A stretch of DNA of 64,000 bases from Thermoflexus hugenholtzii (GCF_018771565.1 NZ_CP076326.1:1488001-1552000), one strand, 5' to 3'. Positions 36,066 through 44,592 are shown, counted from the first letter of the stretch. The notes: a model not told the origin generated them from the sequence alone. A program made the numbers and translations.

Positions 36066-36640
36066 AAGACCTTTGTGCCGATTTTCAATCGGCCTCTACA
36101 GGCGCTTGCGCGCCGGGCGTCGGCCTCCGCCGACGCAAGCGACACTCCCCGGTCGGCGCAGGCCGACCGTTGGCCGAAGGCCTTCACGCCGATTGAAATC
36201 GGCCTTCCCAGGCGCGATGCGCCAGGCGTCGGCCTTCGCCGACGCGAGGAACGTTCCCCGGTTGGCACAGGCCGACCGTTGGCCGAAGGCCTTCACGCCG
36301 ATTGAAATCGGCCTTCTCAGGCGCTCCGCGCCAGGCGTCGGCCTCCGCCGACGCAAAGAATGCCTTTCCGGTCGGCGCAGGCCGACCGTCGGCCGAAGGC
36401 CTTCACGCCGATTGAAATCGGCCTTCCCAGGCGCTTGCGCGCCGAGCGTCGGCCTCCGCCGACGCAAGGAACGTTTTTCGGTCGGCGCAGGCCGACCGTC
36501 GGCCGAAGGCCTCTCCAGGTCGAATTCATTCGACGCTCAAGGCCGACCGTTGGCCGAAGGCCTCATCCGGTCGAATTCATTCGACACACAGGCCGACCGT
36601 CGGCCGAAGGCCTCCCAAGGTCGAATTCATCCGATGCGCC
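36066..36640. repeat. array 2 of composite multi-hairpin units
   Basis: These units belong to the same family as array 1 but lie in the opposite orientation. The marker GGCCGACCGTYGGCCGAAGG starts at 36161, 36270, 36380, 36490, 36541 and 36591, so three about 110-bp units are followed by two 50-bp short units. Palindromes per long unit are GCCGATTGAAATCGGC, GGCGC-loop-GCGCC, GCGTCGGC-loop-GCCGACGC and GGTCGGCGCAGGCCGACC. Short units carry GTCGAATTCATTCGAC. It separates yidD from the lipoprotein and yidC genes. Confidence 0.9.
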
Positions 36641-36657
36641 CGGGCGCCTCTGCTCCC

Positions 36658-36888
36658 CTATGGGACCGGGTCGTAACCGCCGGGATGAAGCGGATGGCAA
36701 CGGGCGATCCGTTTAAGGCCCAGCCATCCTCCACGGAGCAATCCGTAGCGAGCGATGGCCTCATAGGTGTATTGAGAGCAGCTCGGATAAAACCGGCAGC
36801 TGGGAGGCAGGAGCGGAGAGATCCACCGCTGATACAGGCGGATCAACTCCATCGCCGCCCGCGCCGGGAGATCCTTTCCCTTCCCCAT
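36658..36888 (-). CDS. yidD: membrane protein insertion efficiency factor YidD
   Basis: This 76-residue YidD has [32 protein letters not shown] and [21 protein letters not shown] with the conserved cysteines. It helps YidC-dependent insertion. GAGGTGAGGGG precedes the ATG, and it lies 4 nt after rnpA. Confidence 0.94.
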   Translation of the reverse strand: MGKGKDLPARAAMELIRLYQRWISPLLPPSCRFYPSCSQYTYEAIARYGLLRGGWLGLKRIARCHPLHPGGYDPVP

Positions 36889-36892
36889 CCCC

Positions 36893-37294
36893 TCACCTCG
36901 CTTCCTCAGAGGAGACCTCCCCGGGCCCTTCCCGCGAAGCCACCAGCAACCCCAGCCGGCGGAGCGCCTCGCACAGCGCCGCTTCCGCATCCTGCCGCTT
37001 GCGCTCCGGGAGATCCGGCCGGGCGATGAGCACCAGATCCCAACCCGGCCGGATCTCGTGGAGGTGCAGGCGGGCGGCCTCGCGGAGCAGGCGCTTGGCC
37101 CGGTTCCGGCGAACCGCCTTGCCGAGGGCGCGTCGCCCCGCGATCACCGCCACGCGGGTGACCCCCAGGTCGTTCGGGGCGGCGATCAGCTTCAGCAGCG
37201 GTGTGGACCAGGATCGCCCTTCCCGCAGGACCCGCTCGATGGCTTTGCGATGACGCAACCGGACCAGCGAGGCCACAGCGACCGGGGAGATCAA
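36893..37294 (-). CDS. rnpA: ribonuclease P protein component
   Basis: This 133-residue RnpA, the protein subunit of RNase P, has the RNR signature [21 protein letters not shown] at about 53-73 and the start [17 protein letters not shown]. The start is a TTG that overlaps the rpmH stop (TTGA), so translation is coupled. Its C terminus runs to within 4 nt of yidD. Confidence 0.93.
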   Translation of the reverse strand: MISPVAVASLVRLRHRKAIERVLREGRSWSTPLLKLIAAPNDLGVTRVAVIAGRRALGKAVRRNRAKRLLREAARLHLHEIRPGWDLVLIARPDLPERKRQDAEAALCEALRRLGLLVASREGPGEVSSEEAR

Positions 37295-37494
37295 TCCTTA
37301 CGGCCGGAGGGGCCGCGATACTTCCCTTTCCAGTTGATGCGCTTGGCCCCCTCGTATTGGGGGGTCAGCCGCCACCGGCCCTTCAGCCGCCGCGCCTTCA
37401 AGACCCGCCGCCCGCCCTTGGTGCGCATGCGGGCCAGGAACCCATGCACCTTCAAGCGCTTCCGCCGCTTGGGCTGATAGGTCCGCTTGGGCAT
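37291..37494 (-). CDS. rpmH: 50S ribosomal protein L34, C-terminally extended
   Basis: This 67-residue L34 begins [20 protein letters not shown] and continues [23 protein letters not shown]. Normal L34 ends there (44-47 residues); here about 22 more residues ([15 protein letters not shown]...) follow up to the overlap with rnpA. It is the first gene of the rpmH-rnpA-yidD run. Confidence 0.94.
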   Translation of the reverse strand: MPKRTYQPKRRKRLKVHGFLARMRTKGGRRVLKARRLKGRWRLTPQYEGAKRINWKGKYRGPSGRKD

Positions 37495-37540
37495 CTCGTC
37501 GGAACCTCCACGCGAAGGCTGGAAAGCAACGCAAGGGATA

Positions 37541-37546
37541 ATTATA
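37541..37546 (-). promoter_or_regulatory. -10 box of the rpmH operon
   Basis: TATAAT on the minus strand lies about 47 bp before the rpmH ATG. No good -35 was found at 17 bp. The 37495-37738 gap holds divergent promoters; no DnaA-box cluster is visible. Confidence 0.55.
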
Positions 37547-37614
37547 ACCGAAGCCGCCGCTCCGGCCAGGCCCGGGGATCCGCCAGCGGCCGCTTCCCTA
37601 ATTCTACTTCGATC

Positions 37615-37643
37615 TTGCGAGGGCCGGCGGATCTTCTTATACT
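37615..37643 (+). promoter_or_regulatory. promoter of the proC operon
   Basis: TTGCGA at 37615-37620 and TATACT at 37638-37643 are separated by 17 bp, about 95 bp before the proC ATG. Confidence 0.6.
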
Positions 37644-37738
37644 CCACAAACAACCCTGAAGCAGGGGCCTGAAAACGCCTCGCTTTGGAGAAGCAGCGAG
37701 GGCGCAGGATCCGGAGGGAACTCGGAAGGGAGGGGACG

Positions 37739-38593
37739 ATGTCGGTGGATGGGCGTTTGCCGCGGATGGCCTTCATCGGCAGCGGGGTGATGGCCGAGGC
37801 AATGATCCGCGGGTTGTTGCGGGACAACCTGATCGACCCCCAGGACATCATCGCCAGCGGGCCGCGGCCGGAGCGGGGGCAGGAGCTCCGGAGCCGCTAT
37901 GGGGTGCGCACCACCGTGCACAACCCGGAGGCGGCCGCCGAGGCGGAGATCGTGGTCCTCTCCGTCAAGCCCCAGGTGATCCCCCGCGTGCTCCCGGAGC
38001 TGCGCGGCCACATCCGCCCGCAGGCCCTCGTCTTCTCCATCGCTGCCGGCGTGCGCATCGCCACCCTGCGGGAAGGCCTGGGGGTCTCCGCCATCATCCG
38101 GGCGATGCCCAACACCCCTGCCCAAATCGGTCAGGGGATCACCGTGTGGACGGCCACGGAAGAGGTGACCCCGCGCCAGCGGGAGCAGGCGATCCTGCTC
38201 ATGCGGGCGATGGGCGAGGAAGTCTACGTGGACGACGAGCGCTATCTGGATATGGCCACCGCCCTGACCGGGACCGGGCCCGCCTACGTGTTCCTGTTCA
38301 TGGAGGCCATGGTGGACGCCGGGGTGCATCTGGGTTTCTCCCGGCGGGTGGCCGAGCAGCTGGTGTATCAGACCGTCATCGGCTCCGCCCTCTACGCCCG
38401 CCAGTCCGGTTTGCACCTGGCGGCGTTGCGCAACCAGGTCACCTCGCCGGGAGGCACCACAGCGGAGGCGCTGTATCACCTGGAGAAGGGTGGCTTCCGC
38501 ACGGTGATCTCCCGCGCCATCTGGGCGGCTTACGTGCGTTCGCGGCAGCTGGGCCGGGGGGCCGCCGATGAAGTCGAGCGGCTGGAGCGTTGA
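37739..38593 (+). CDS. proC: pyrroline-5-carboxylate reductase
   Basis: This 284-residue ProC makes proline from pyrroline-5-carboxylate with NAD(P)H. It shows the dinucleotide motif [16 protein letters not shown] near 11-26, [42 protein letters not shown] and the substrate motif [15 protein letters not shown] at about 236. The ATG at 37739 follows GGGAGGGG; an upstream ATG adds a basic unconserved leader. It overlaps the LOG-like gene by 26 nt. Confidence 0.94.
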   Translation: MSVDGRLPRMAFIGSGVMAEAMIRGLLRDNLIDPQDIIASGPRPERGQELRSRYGVRTTVHNPEAAAEAEIVVLSVKPQVIPRVLPELRGHIRPQALVFSIAAGVRIATLREGLGVSAIIRAMPNTPAQIGQGITVWTATEEVTPRQREQAILLMRAMGEEVYVDDERYLDMATALTGTGPAYVFLFMEAMVDAGVHLGFSRRVAEQLVYQTVIGSALYARQSGLHLAALRNQVTSPGGTTAEALYHLEKGGFRTVISRAIWAAYVRSRQLGRGAADEVERLER

Positions 38594-39083
38594 ACGGCCG
38601 CTCCGGATCGCGGTGGTGGGGAGCAGCGAGGCCACGCCCCAGGAGGAAGCCTGGGCGTACACCGTGGGGCGCCGGCTGGCCGAGGCCGGCGCGGTGGTGA
38701 TCTGCGGCGGCCGCGGCGGGGTGATGGAGGCCGTCTGCCGGGGCGCCGTGGAGGCCGGCGGGCTCACCGTCGGGATCCTCCCCGGGAGCGATCCCGCGGA
38801 GGCCAACCCTTACGTGCGCCTCCCCCTGCCCACCGGGCTGGGCGAGGCGCGCAACGCCCTGGTCGTGCGGGCCGCGGAGGCCGTGATCGCCATCGGGGGG
38901 GAGTTCGGCACCCTCTCCGAGATCGCCCTGGCCCTCAAATGGGGCATCCCGGTCATCGGCCTGGGGACATGGACGCTGCACCGGCCGGGGATCACCGTCC
39001 CGATGGAGACGGTCTCCTCGCCGGAGGAGGCCGTCGCGCGCGCCCTCGCCCGGGCCCGGGCGCGCCACGCGCTGGCATCCTGA
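38568..39083 (+). CDS. LOG-family/TIGR00725-like Rossmann protein
   Basis: This 171-residue protein has IAVVGSSEATPQEEAWAYTVG, VVICGGRGGVMEAVCRGA (PGGxGTxxE-like region near 48) and IAIGGEFGTLSEIALALKWG near 108. It belongs to the SLOG superfamily, TIGR00725 branch, related to cytokinin riboside hydrolase LOG but of unknown substrate. Its start lies inside proC, indicating coupling. Confidence 0.82.
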   Translation: MKSSGWSVERPLRIAVVGSSEATPQEEAWAYTVGRRLAEAGAVVICGGRGGVMEAVCRGAVEAGGLTVGILPGSDPAEANPYVRLPLPTGLGEARNALVVRAAEAVIAIGGEFGTLSEIALALKWGIPVIGLGTWTLHRPGITVPMETVSSPEEAVARALARARARHALAS

Positions 39084-39149
39084 AGCGGGGGCCGCCGGCG
39101 CGCGCCTCGGCCAACGGAACGACACAACCCCAACGGAGGGTCCTGCTGC

Positions 39150-40145
39150 GTGCTGCTGGCCATCGGCGATGTCACGGTGGATCTCTATCTGGCCCTCCCC
39201 CGCCTCCCGAAGCCCGGAGAGGATCTGCACGCCCCCCGGATGATCCTGCGGGCCGGGGGATCCGCAGCCAACACCGCCGCGGTGGCCGCCCAGCTGGGGC
39301 TCCCGGCTCGCTTGATCGGCGCGATCGGTCAGGATCCCCTGGGAGAGTGGGTGGCGGAGGAGCTGCGCGCCAGCGGCGTGGGGACGGATCTCCTTCAGCG
39401 CTGTCCCGAAGCGCCGACTTCTACCGTCATCGTCTTGGTGACGCCGGAAGGGGAGCGGACGATGCTCTCCCACCGGGGGGCCAGCCGGCTTGCCCGCCTT
39501 CCGGAGCTCTCCCTTCCGGCGGCGGGCTTCGTCCATCTTTCCGGCTATGCCCTCCTGGAGGAGAGCCCGCTCCGCGGCGCAGCGCTGACCCTGCTGCAGC
39601 AAGCCGCGGCCGCAGGCCTGCGGTGCGCCCTGGATCCCGGGCTGCCGGCGTGCCGGATGGCTCCCCAGGCCGTGCGGGAGGCTCTCCGGGAGGTGGAGAT
39701 CCTGCTCCTGAACGAGGCGGAGGCGGACCTCTTGTTCGGGCCGGATCCCCGCTCCGGCCTCCGGGAGGCCCCGCGGCTGCGCTGGATCGTCCTCAAACAG
39801 GGCGAACGGGGATGCCGCTTGCTGGGGCGGGCGGGCGAGGAACAGACCGTGCCGGCCTTCCGGGTTCCCGTGCGGGACACTACCGGCGCCGGGGATGCCT
39901 TCAACGCCGGCTTCCTGTTCGGCCTGGCCCGAGGCGCCTCCCCGGTGACAGCCGCCCTGCTGGGCAACGCCGCCGGGGCCCTGGCCTGCACCGCCTGGGG
40001 CGTGATCGGGTCTTTCCCCGGCCGGGGGGCGCTGGAGCGACTGCTCCAGGAGGCCTCCCAAGACCCTGTCTGGGCCCCATGGCGCGCGCTCCTTGAAGAG
40101 GCCCAGACCTGCCTGGCCGAGGCCCGGATCGCCGGCAAGGGCTGA
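39150..40145 (+). CDS. PfkB-family sugar kinase (ribokinase-like)
   Basis: This 331-residue ribokinase-like protein starts LLAIGDVTVDLYLALPRLPKPG, then RAGGSAANTAAVAAQLG near 32. The signature is RDTTGAGDAFNAGFLFG near 246-262 with the catalytic Asp. Substrates of this group include ribose, fructose or 2-keto-3-deoxygluconate. A GTG start is supported by CGGAGGG 9 nt upstream. An about 50-residue C-terminal tail is longer than usual. Confidence 0.85.
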   Translation: MLLAIGDVTVDLYLALPRLPKPGEDLHAPRMILRAGGSAANTAAVAAQLGLPARLIGAIGQDPLGEWVAEELRASGVGTDLLQRCPEAPTSTVIVLVTPEGERTMLSHRGASRLARLPELSLPAAGFVHLSGYALLEESPLRGAALTLLQQAAAAGLRCALDPGLPACRMAPQAVREALREVEILLLNEAEADLLFGPDPRSGLREAPRLRWIVLKQGERGCRLLGRAGEEQTVPAFRVPVRDTTGAGDAFNAGFLFGLARGASPVTAALLGNAAGALACTAWGVIGSFPGRGALERLLQEASQDPVWAPWRALLEEAQTCLAEARIAGKG

Positions 40146-40177
40146 ACTCCCTTATATCCAGATGGAGCCCATACGCG

Positions 40178-41059
40178 ATGTCCGAGAAGCCCGCTCAGAT
40201 CCTGGTGGTGGAAGACGACTCCGCCCTGCGGGAGCTGCTCACCACCGTTCTGCGAAAAGCCGGCTACGAGGTGGCGGCCCTCGAGGACGGCCCGGCCGCC
40301 CTGGAGTGGATCCGGGGCCGGCAGCCGGACCTCATCCTTCTTGACGTCATGCTGCCCGGCCTGGACGGCTTTGAAGTATGCCGCCGGGTGAGGGAGCTCT
40401 GGCATCTGCGCACTGTCCCCGTGCTGATGCTCACCGCCCTGGGACGCATCGAGGACAAGCTGCGAGGGATCCAGGCGGGCGCGGACGATTATCTCACCAA
40501 GCCCGTGGCCATCCCCGAGCTCCTGGCTCGGGTGGAGATGCATCTGCGCCGCTCCCGGCGGGAACGGGCTACCAATCCCCTTTCCGGGCTCCCCGGGAAC
40601 CCGGAGATCGAGGCGGAGATCATGCGACGTTTCCGCAGCGGGGAGCCTTTCGGGATCGCCTATGTGGATCTGAACGCCTTCAAGGACTTCAACGATCGCT
40701 ATGGGTTCCGGGAAGGGGATCGGGTGCTCCAGGCCTTCGCCCGGCTGCTGCAGGAAGCCATGGCCGCTTACGGGGATCCCACCCGGGACTTCATCGGCCA
40801 CATCGGGGGCGACGACTTCGTCCTCCTCACCCGTCCCTACGTCCTCAGCCCGGTCTCCCGGGAGATCCTCGAGAGATTCCCTCAGGCTGTTGGCGCCCCG
40901 GAGCTCTCGGTCTCCATCGTCGGCGGCGTCGTGGATCCCAAACAGGGGCCGGATCTGGAACGATTGATCCGCCACCTGGCCGCCCTCAAACGCCAGGCCA
41001 AACGGGAAAATCGCCCCCTCCTGCTCTCCGGCAACCTGGGCCTCGAAGCGGAAGAGTAA
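40178..41059 (+). CDS. response regulator with degenerate GGDEF domain
   Basis: This 293-residue protein has a REC domain (1 to about 122) with the acidic pocket VVEDDS, phosphoacceptor Asp in LILLDVMLPG near 53 and Lys in DDYLTKPVAIPELL near 107. A diguanylate-cyclase-like domain follows (NPLSGLPGN, AYVDLNAFKDFNDRYGFREG). The active-site motif reads GGDDF instead of GGDEF/GGEEF, and the C-terminal lobe is short, so cyclase activity is doubtful. A phospho-dependent binding role is an alternative. No histidine kinase is adjacent. Confidence 0.85.
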   Translation: MSEKPAQILVVEDDSALRELLTTVLRKAGYEVAALEDGPAALEWIRGRQPDLILLDVMLPGLDGFEVCRRVRELWHLRTVPVLMLTALGRIEDKLRGIQAGADDYLTKPVAIPELLARVEMHLRRSRRERATNPLSGLPGNPEIEAEIMRRFRSGEPFGIAYVDLNAFKDFNDRYGFREGDRVLQAFARLLQEAMAAYGDPTRDFIGHIGGDDFVLLTRPYVLSPVSREILERFPQAVGAPELSVSIVGGVVDPKQGPDLERLIRHLAALKRQAKRENRPLLLSGNLGLEAEE

Positions 41060-41367
41060 GAAGTAAGAGTAGAGGAGAAGCTCAGGACCACCGGGAAGGC
41101 CCGAAGGTTTCTTGATTGGGGTCTCAATCCGAGGCGCGGCATATCGCTTTAGTGATGAGCCTTTTCCAGCTCCTGAAGCTCATGCTGAAGTGGGAACACC
41201 CGATATCGCTCCAGGCTCAACAAAAATTCCACCCGGGACAGCCCGGCCAGCTCTGCGGCTCGCCCGGAGGATAGGCGTCCCATTTCATAGAGCCAGGAGT
41301 TACGCAGTTGGATTCGTCCTTCTCCCCACGCGGCGGATGGGTTATCATCATGATGGAGGTGGCGACG

Positions 41368-42549
41368 ATGCCGACGGTCTGCCTGCGGTTCCGATTCGAA
41401 GAGCATCCCAAAATCCGCGCCCTGATGGAGGCCTGCGCCGACATCCAGCGGCAGGCCATTGATTATGCTTTGGAAAACGGCAAAACCGCCACCTTCACCC
41501 TCATCCAGGCCCTCTACCCCTCCCTGCGCGCGCAGCATCCGGATCTCCACTCCAACCTCATCTACGGGGCGATCCGATCCGGCGCCCGGGTCGTCCACGT
41601 CTTTCGGAATCAACAGCGGAGAGGGAAGACCCGGGCGGACCGGCCGGAGATCCGGCGCCCCTCGGTCTACCTGGTTCGGCAGACGGTGAAGATCGAATGG
41701 GATGGCGAGATCCTGACCGTCACGATTCCGGTCTCCCCCCGGGATCCGGAGCCCATCGTCCTCACTTTCCGTCCCCACCACAAGTATCGCCGGCTGCTGG
41801 ACGAGTGGAAGGCGGGGCGGGCGAGGATGGGGGAGCCGACGCTCACGGCCCACTCCCTCTCCATCCCCCTCAAGTTCCCCGATCCCATCCCCTATAGGCC
41901 GGAGGGGGTGATCGGGATCGATAGCAACGAGGGGAATCTGACGGCCTTCGTGACCTCCACCGGCGAGATCCGGGAGATCGACACCCGGTATGTGGGGAAG
42001 GTCAACCGGGACCATCTGCGGCGCGAGATCAAAGGGACGAGAGGAAAGCACAACCCGAAGGCCAAGAAGAAGATCGCCTCCAAACACCGAAGGATTCGCC
42101 GGGAGAAGACGGAGAACTTCTGGCATCATCTGGCCCTGGCCTTGATTGCCTGGGCGCTCGGGATGAAAGCGGCTCTGGTGCTGGAGGATCTCAAGGGGAT
42201 GAAGGAGCGGATCGGGGAGGGGAAGTCCAGGAGGATGCGGCAGCGCCTGCTCAATTTCTGGAGCATTATGACTTTCCATCGGATTCTGGTTCACAAGGCG
42301 AGGTTTTACGGGGTTCCGGTGATTGGGGTGGATCCGCAGAACACGTCCCGGGCGTGTCCGGTATGCGGCAGGGTGGGTGAAAGGCTAAGGGGACACGTCC
42401 TGGCGTGCCCTTGCGGGGTGAGGATGGGCCGTCACGCGGCGGCGGCGGTGAACATCGCCCGCAGGGGGGTGGAATTCCTCGAGGGCTTGGGCCTTCGAGG
42501 CAGGGGTCGGTGGGCGACCCCGGTGGCCGGTCCTCTGGCCTTGGGCTAA
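41368..42549 (+). CDS. tnpB: TnpB-like protein, copy 2
   Basis: This 393-residue protein is nearly identical to the product at 15796-16977; most nucleotide differences are silent. RuvC-I GVIGIDSNEGN, RuvC-II LVLEDLKGMKE and the zinc ribbon (ACPVCGRVG, LACPCGVRMG) are intact. The RuvC-III position again reads His (GRHAAAAVNIARR), so the change is not a copy-specific error. Start MPTVCLRF with GGAGG as in copy 1. Confidence 0.85.
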   Translation: MPTVCLRFRFEEHPKIRALMEACADIQRQAIDYALENGKTATFTLIQALYPSLRAQHPDLHSNLIYGAIRSGARVVHVFRNQQRRGKTRADRPEIRRPSVYLVRQTVKIEWDGEILTVTIPVSPRDPEPIVLTFRPHHKYRRLLDEWKAGRARMGEPTLTAHSLSIPLKFPDPIPYRPEGVIGIDSNEGNLTAFVTSTGEIREIDTRYVGKVNRDHLRREIKGTRGKHNPKAKKKIASKHRRIRREKTENFWHHLALALIAWALGMKAALVLEDLKGMKERIGEGKSRRMRQRLLNFWSIMTFHRILVHKARFYGVPVIGVDPQNTSRACPVCGRVGERLRGHVLACPCGVRMGRHAAAAVNIARRGVEFLEGLGLRGRGRWATPVAGPLALG

Positions 42550-42567
42550 AACCCAAGGCCACGACCG
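42530..42567 (+). ncRNA. omega-RNA-like hairpin across the tnpB stop codon, copy 2
   Basis: GGCCTTGGG (42537-42545) and CCCAAGGCC (42552-42560) form a perfect 9-bp stem with the TAA stop in the loop. The outer CCGGTC / GACCGG stem is also conserved. Copy 1 differs by one base that creates a C/A mismatch. Confidence 0.5.
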
Positions 42568-42735
42568 GAATACGCAGGAAACAGCGTAAGTCCTATTTCT
42601 CTGCCAGGAGCACCTTATCCGGGATTTCCAGGAAGATCCTCCGCGTGGCCATCCGGCCCTCCCTGACGACCCTGCAAGTCGCCCCGCGCCTCTTTCACAT
42701 CATACCATACCGCGCAGCGCTGCTCCCATGTCACC

Positions 42736-42815
42736 GGGTGTGTCCCAAAATCGTAGGGCAACTGCTCGCAGTTGTCCTACAAAGCGGCCAGCCCGACAAA
42801 ATCGGGACAGACCCC
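42736..42815. repeat. hairpin repeat element, copy 2 (about 80 bp)
   Basis: Ends GGGTGTGTCCC (42736 on) and GGGACAGACCCC (to 42815) are inverted with one mismatch. The internal hairpin GTAGG-G-CAACTGC-TC-GCAGTTG-T-CCTAC spans 42753-42780, longer than in copy 1 (3570-3644). The downstream AAAGCGGCCAG-CCCGACAAAAT part is shared. It lies between the split UPF0175 gene and the SQR-like gene. Confidence 0.75.
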
Positions 42816-42905
42816 ATGTCACCCGCCCGGGCGTCTCGCATCCAATGAGATGGAGGGGATCCGCCTGGATCTCCTCATCCTCAGCCCTCAGGTCGGAGGT
42901 GGCAG

Positions 42906-44057
42906 ATGGCGAGGATCATGATCCTGGGCGGTGGCAGCGGCGGCCTGGTGGTGGCCAACAAACTGGCCCGCGGCCTGCGTGGGACCTCCCACGAGATCCT
43001 TCTGGTGGACCGCAGCCCCTATCACTACTTCATGCCTTCCTTCCCATGGGTGGCCCTGGGTTTCAAGGAACCGGAGCAGGTGCGCCGGCCCTTGAAGAAC
43101 CTGGAGAAGAAAGGCGTCCGGGTGCTTCAGGGCGAGGTCCGGGAGATCCGCATCCCGGAGAAACGGGTTCGCGTGAACGGTGAAGACCTCTCTTACGACC
43201 TGCTGGTGGTCTCCCTGGGAGCGGAGGTGAAGCCGGATCTGATGCCCGGCTTTGAGGCCGCCTATCATCCGTGGACCATCGAGGGGGCGCTGCGGATGCG
43301 GGAGGCCATCCAGCGGTTCGAGGGAGGGCGCATCGTGATCGGCGTCTCCGGGCCTTACTACCGCTGCCCTCCCGCGCCTTATGAGATCGCCGGGCAGCTG
43401 GATTTCGCCCTCCGCGCCCGCCGGCTGCGGGACAAATCGGAGATCGTCCTGGCCCATCCTCACCCGCAGCCGCTCTCCGCGATGGGGCCGGCCATCAGCG
43501 GCGTGATCACCGAGATCCTGGCCGCCAAGGGCGTGCGGTTTGAGGGGAACTTTCACGCCAGGGCCATTGACCCGGAGCGGCGGCTGCTCCTCGGGCAGGA
43601 CGGCCGGGAGATCCCCTTCGATCTGCTGATCATGGTCCCACCCCACCGGCCCAGCGTGGCCGGGATGTGCCCGGGCCTCCTCACCCCCGCCAGCTTCCCC
43701 CTCGTCGATCCGAAGACCTTCCGCTGCCTGGCGGATCCCGACGTGTTCGCCATCGGGGACATGGTCAACCCGGCCATTAACCTGCCGGCGGCCGGTGTGG
43801 TCGCTCACTTCCAGGCGGAGTTCGTGGCCAACCAGATCCTGGCCGAGCTCAAGGGTGCCTACATCGGCGAGAGCTTCACCCCCGTCGCCATGTGCATCAT
43901 GGACTTCGGCGACGACGCCGTGCTGCCCATGTGCGACTTCACCCGCATCCTGGATCTATCCGGCCCGCCCTCCTGCGGCGTGCTGGGCCGCAGCAAGGCC
44001 ATCCGCCTGACCAAGATGCTCTTCGAATCCATATGGTTCGCCACTTACCTGAGCTGA
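42906..44057 (+). CDS. sulfide:quinone oxidoreductase-like flavoprotein
   Basis: This 383-residue FAD protein of the SQR/NDH-2 superfamily has the FAD motif IMILGGGSGGLVVANKLAR at residues 4-22, LVVSLGAEVKPD near 99, a Cys in GPYYRCPPAPYE near 160 and the second FAD motif VFAIGDMVN near 280. The Cys next to PPAPYE and a further Cys in AGMCPG suggest redox-active sulfur chemistry as in SQR. The product would pass electrons to quinone at the membrane face. A DUF1641 gene follows by 22 nt, a typical partner. Confidence 0.85.
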   Translation: MARIMILGGGSGGLVVANKLARGLRGTSHEILLVDRSPYHYFMPSFPWVALGFKEPEQVRRPLKNLEKKGVRVLQGEVREIRIPEKRVRVNGEDLSYDLLVVSLGAEVKPDLMPGFEAAYHPWTIEGALRMREAIQRFEGGRIVIGVSGPYYRCPPAPYEIAGQLDFALRARRLRDKSEIVLAHPHPQPLSAMGPAISGVITEILAAKGVRFEGNFHARAIDPERRLLLGQDGREIPFDLLIMVPPHRPSVAGMCPGLLTPASFPLVDPKTFRCLADPDVFAIGDMVNPAINLPAAGVVAHFQAEFVANQILAELKGAYIGESFTPVAMCIMDFGDDAVLPMCDFTRILDLSGPPSCGVLGRSKAIRLTKMLFESIWFATYLS

Positions 44058-44079
44058 ACCCGACCGGGAGGCCACGGCC

Positions 44080-44592
44080 ATGACGGAGCAAATCCTTCAG
44101 GATCCGAAGGCTCAGGAGGCGCTGGAGCGAACCCTCTCGCTCCTGATCCGGATGAATGAGACGGGAGCGCTGGCTTTTCTGGAGGATGCGGTGGAGCTGC
44201 TCCCGGATTCCCTGTCGTATCTGATGGATCCGCGGCTGCTGAAGATCGGGGCCAACCTGGCCTACTTGCTGCACGTGGTGGAGCTGGTGGAGCCGACCCT
44301 GATCACCGTGATGATGAGCCGCCTGGTGGAGGAGCTTAACCGGGAGCTGACGCCGGAGCGGATGAAAGAGCTCCCCCGCGTGGGCCCGGTCTCTCTGGTG
44401 AAGGCCCTGGCGGACCCCGACGTCCAGCGGGGCCTGGGGATCCTCGTCCTGTTCCTGCGGGTGCTGGGGCGCGCCTTCGACCGCTCCAGCCAGGAGCTGA
44501 TGGCCTTGATGGAGGCCACGGAGAAGACCCTCGCGGAGCTGCGCCGCCAGCGGGCGGAGATCGAACGCCAGGCCGCGGCCGTCGCCTCCTGA
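44080..44592 (+). CDS. DUF1641 domain protein
   Basis: This 170-residue mostly helical protein contains the DUF1641 segment VELVEPTLITVMMSRLVEEL and GLGILVLFLRVLGRAF, with a C-terminal coiled coil (ATEKTLAELRRQRAEIERQ). DUF1641 proteins commonly sit beside SQR-like or formate dehydrogenase genes and have no proven function. GGGAGG precedes the ATG. Confidence 0.8.
   Translation: MTEQILQDPKAQEALERTLSLLIRMNETGALAFLEDAVELLPDSLSYLMDPRLLKIGANLAYLLHVVELVEPTLITVMMSRLVEELNRELTPERMKELPRVGPVSLVKALADPDVQRGLGILVLFLRVLGRAFDRSSQELMALMEATEKTLAELRRQRAEIERQAAAVAS

Larger units (their letters stand above)
41295..42595 (+). mobile_element. TnpB-carrying element, copy 2
   Basis: The left end AGGAGTTACGCAGTTG (41295-41310) and right end (complement TAGGACTTACGCTGTTTCC, ending 42595) match copy 1 with a few changes at the inner right repeat. 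No target duplication is seen, in line with the apparent loss of bases from the UPF0175 target. Internal sequence is nearly identical to copy 1 in both coding and leader parts. Confidence 0.8.
41149..42652 (-). pseudogene. UPF0175-family gene split by TnpB element copy 2
   Basis: The N-terminal part at 42652-42596 reads MATRRIFLEIPDKVLLAEK behind GGGAGGG, followed by a stop formed by the element end. The C-terminal part at 41294-41149 reads LYEMGRLSSGRAAELAGLSR and on to a stop. Together they match UPF0175 antitoxin-like proteins, but about 15-20 residues between them are missing. The gene is thus disrupted and partly deleted. A TATGAT box lies upstream of the start. No VapC/DUF3368 toxin partner is adjacent. 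Confidence 0.75.

Noticed and set aside
36075-36716. Open frames inside array 2
   Set aside because: Same reason as array 1; translations are repeated Arg/Pro-rich blocks readable on both strands.
30664-37500. parS sites near parAB
   Set aside because: No TGTTTCACGTGAAACA-like 16-mer was seen by eye.
37495-37738. Replication origin between rpmH and proC
   Set aside because: Only one weak TTAT-N3-CCACA-like match; no cluster of DnaA boxes or AT-rich repeat.
41295-42595. Target duplication for TnpB element copy 2
   Set aside because: Left flank (GAGCC) and right flank (TTTCT) do not match; the target gene appears to have lost bases instead.
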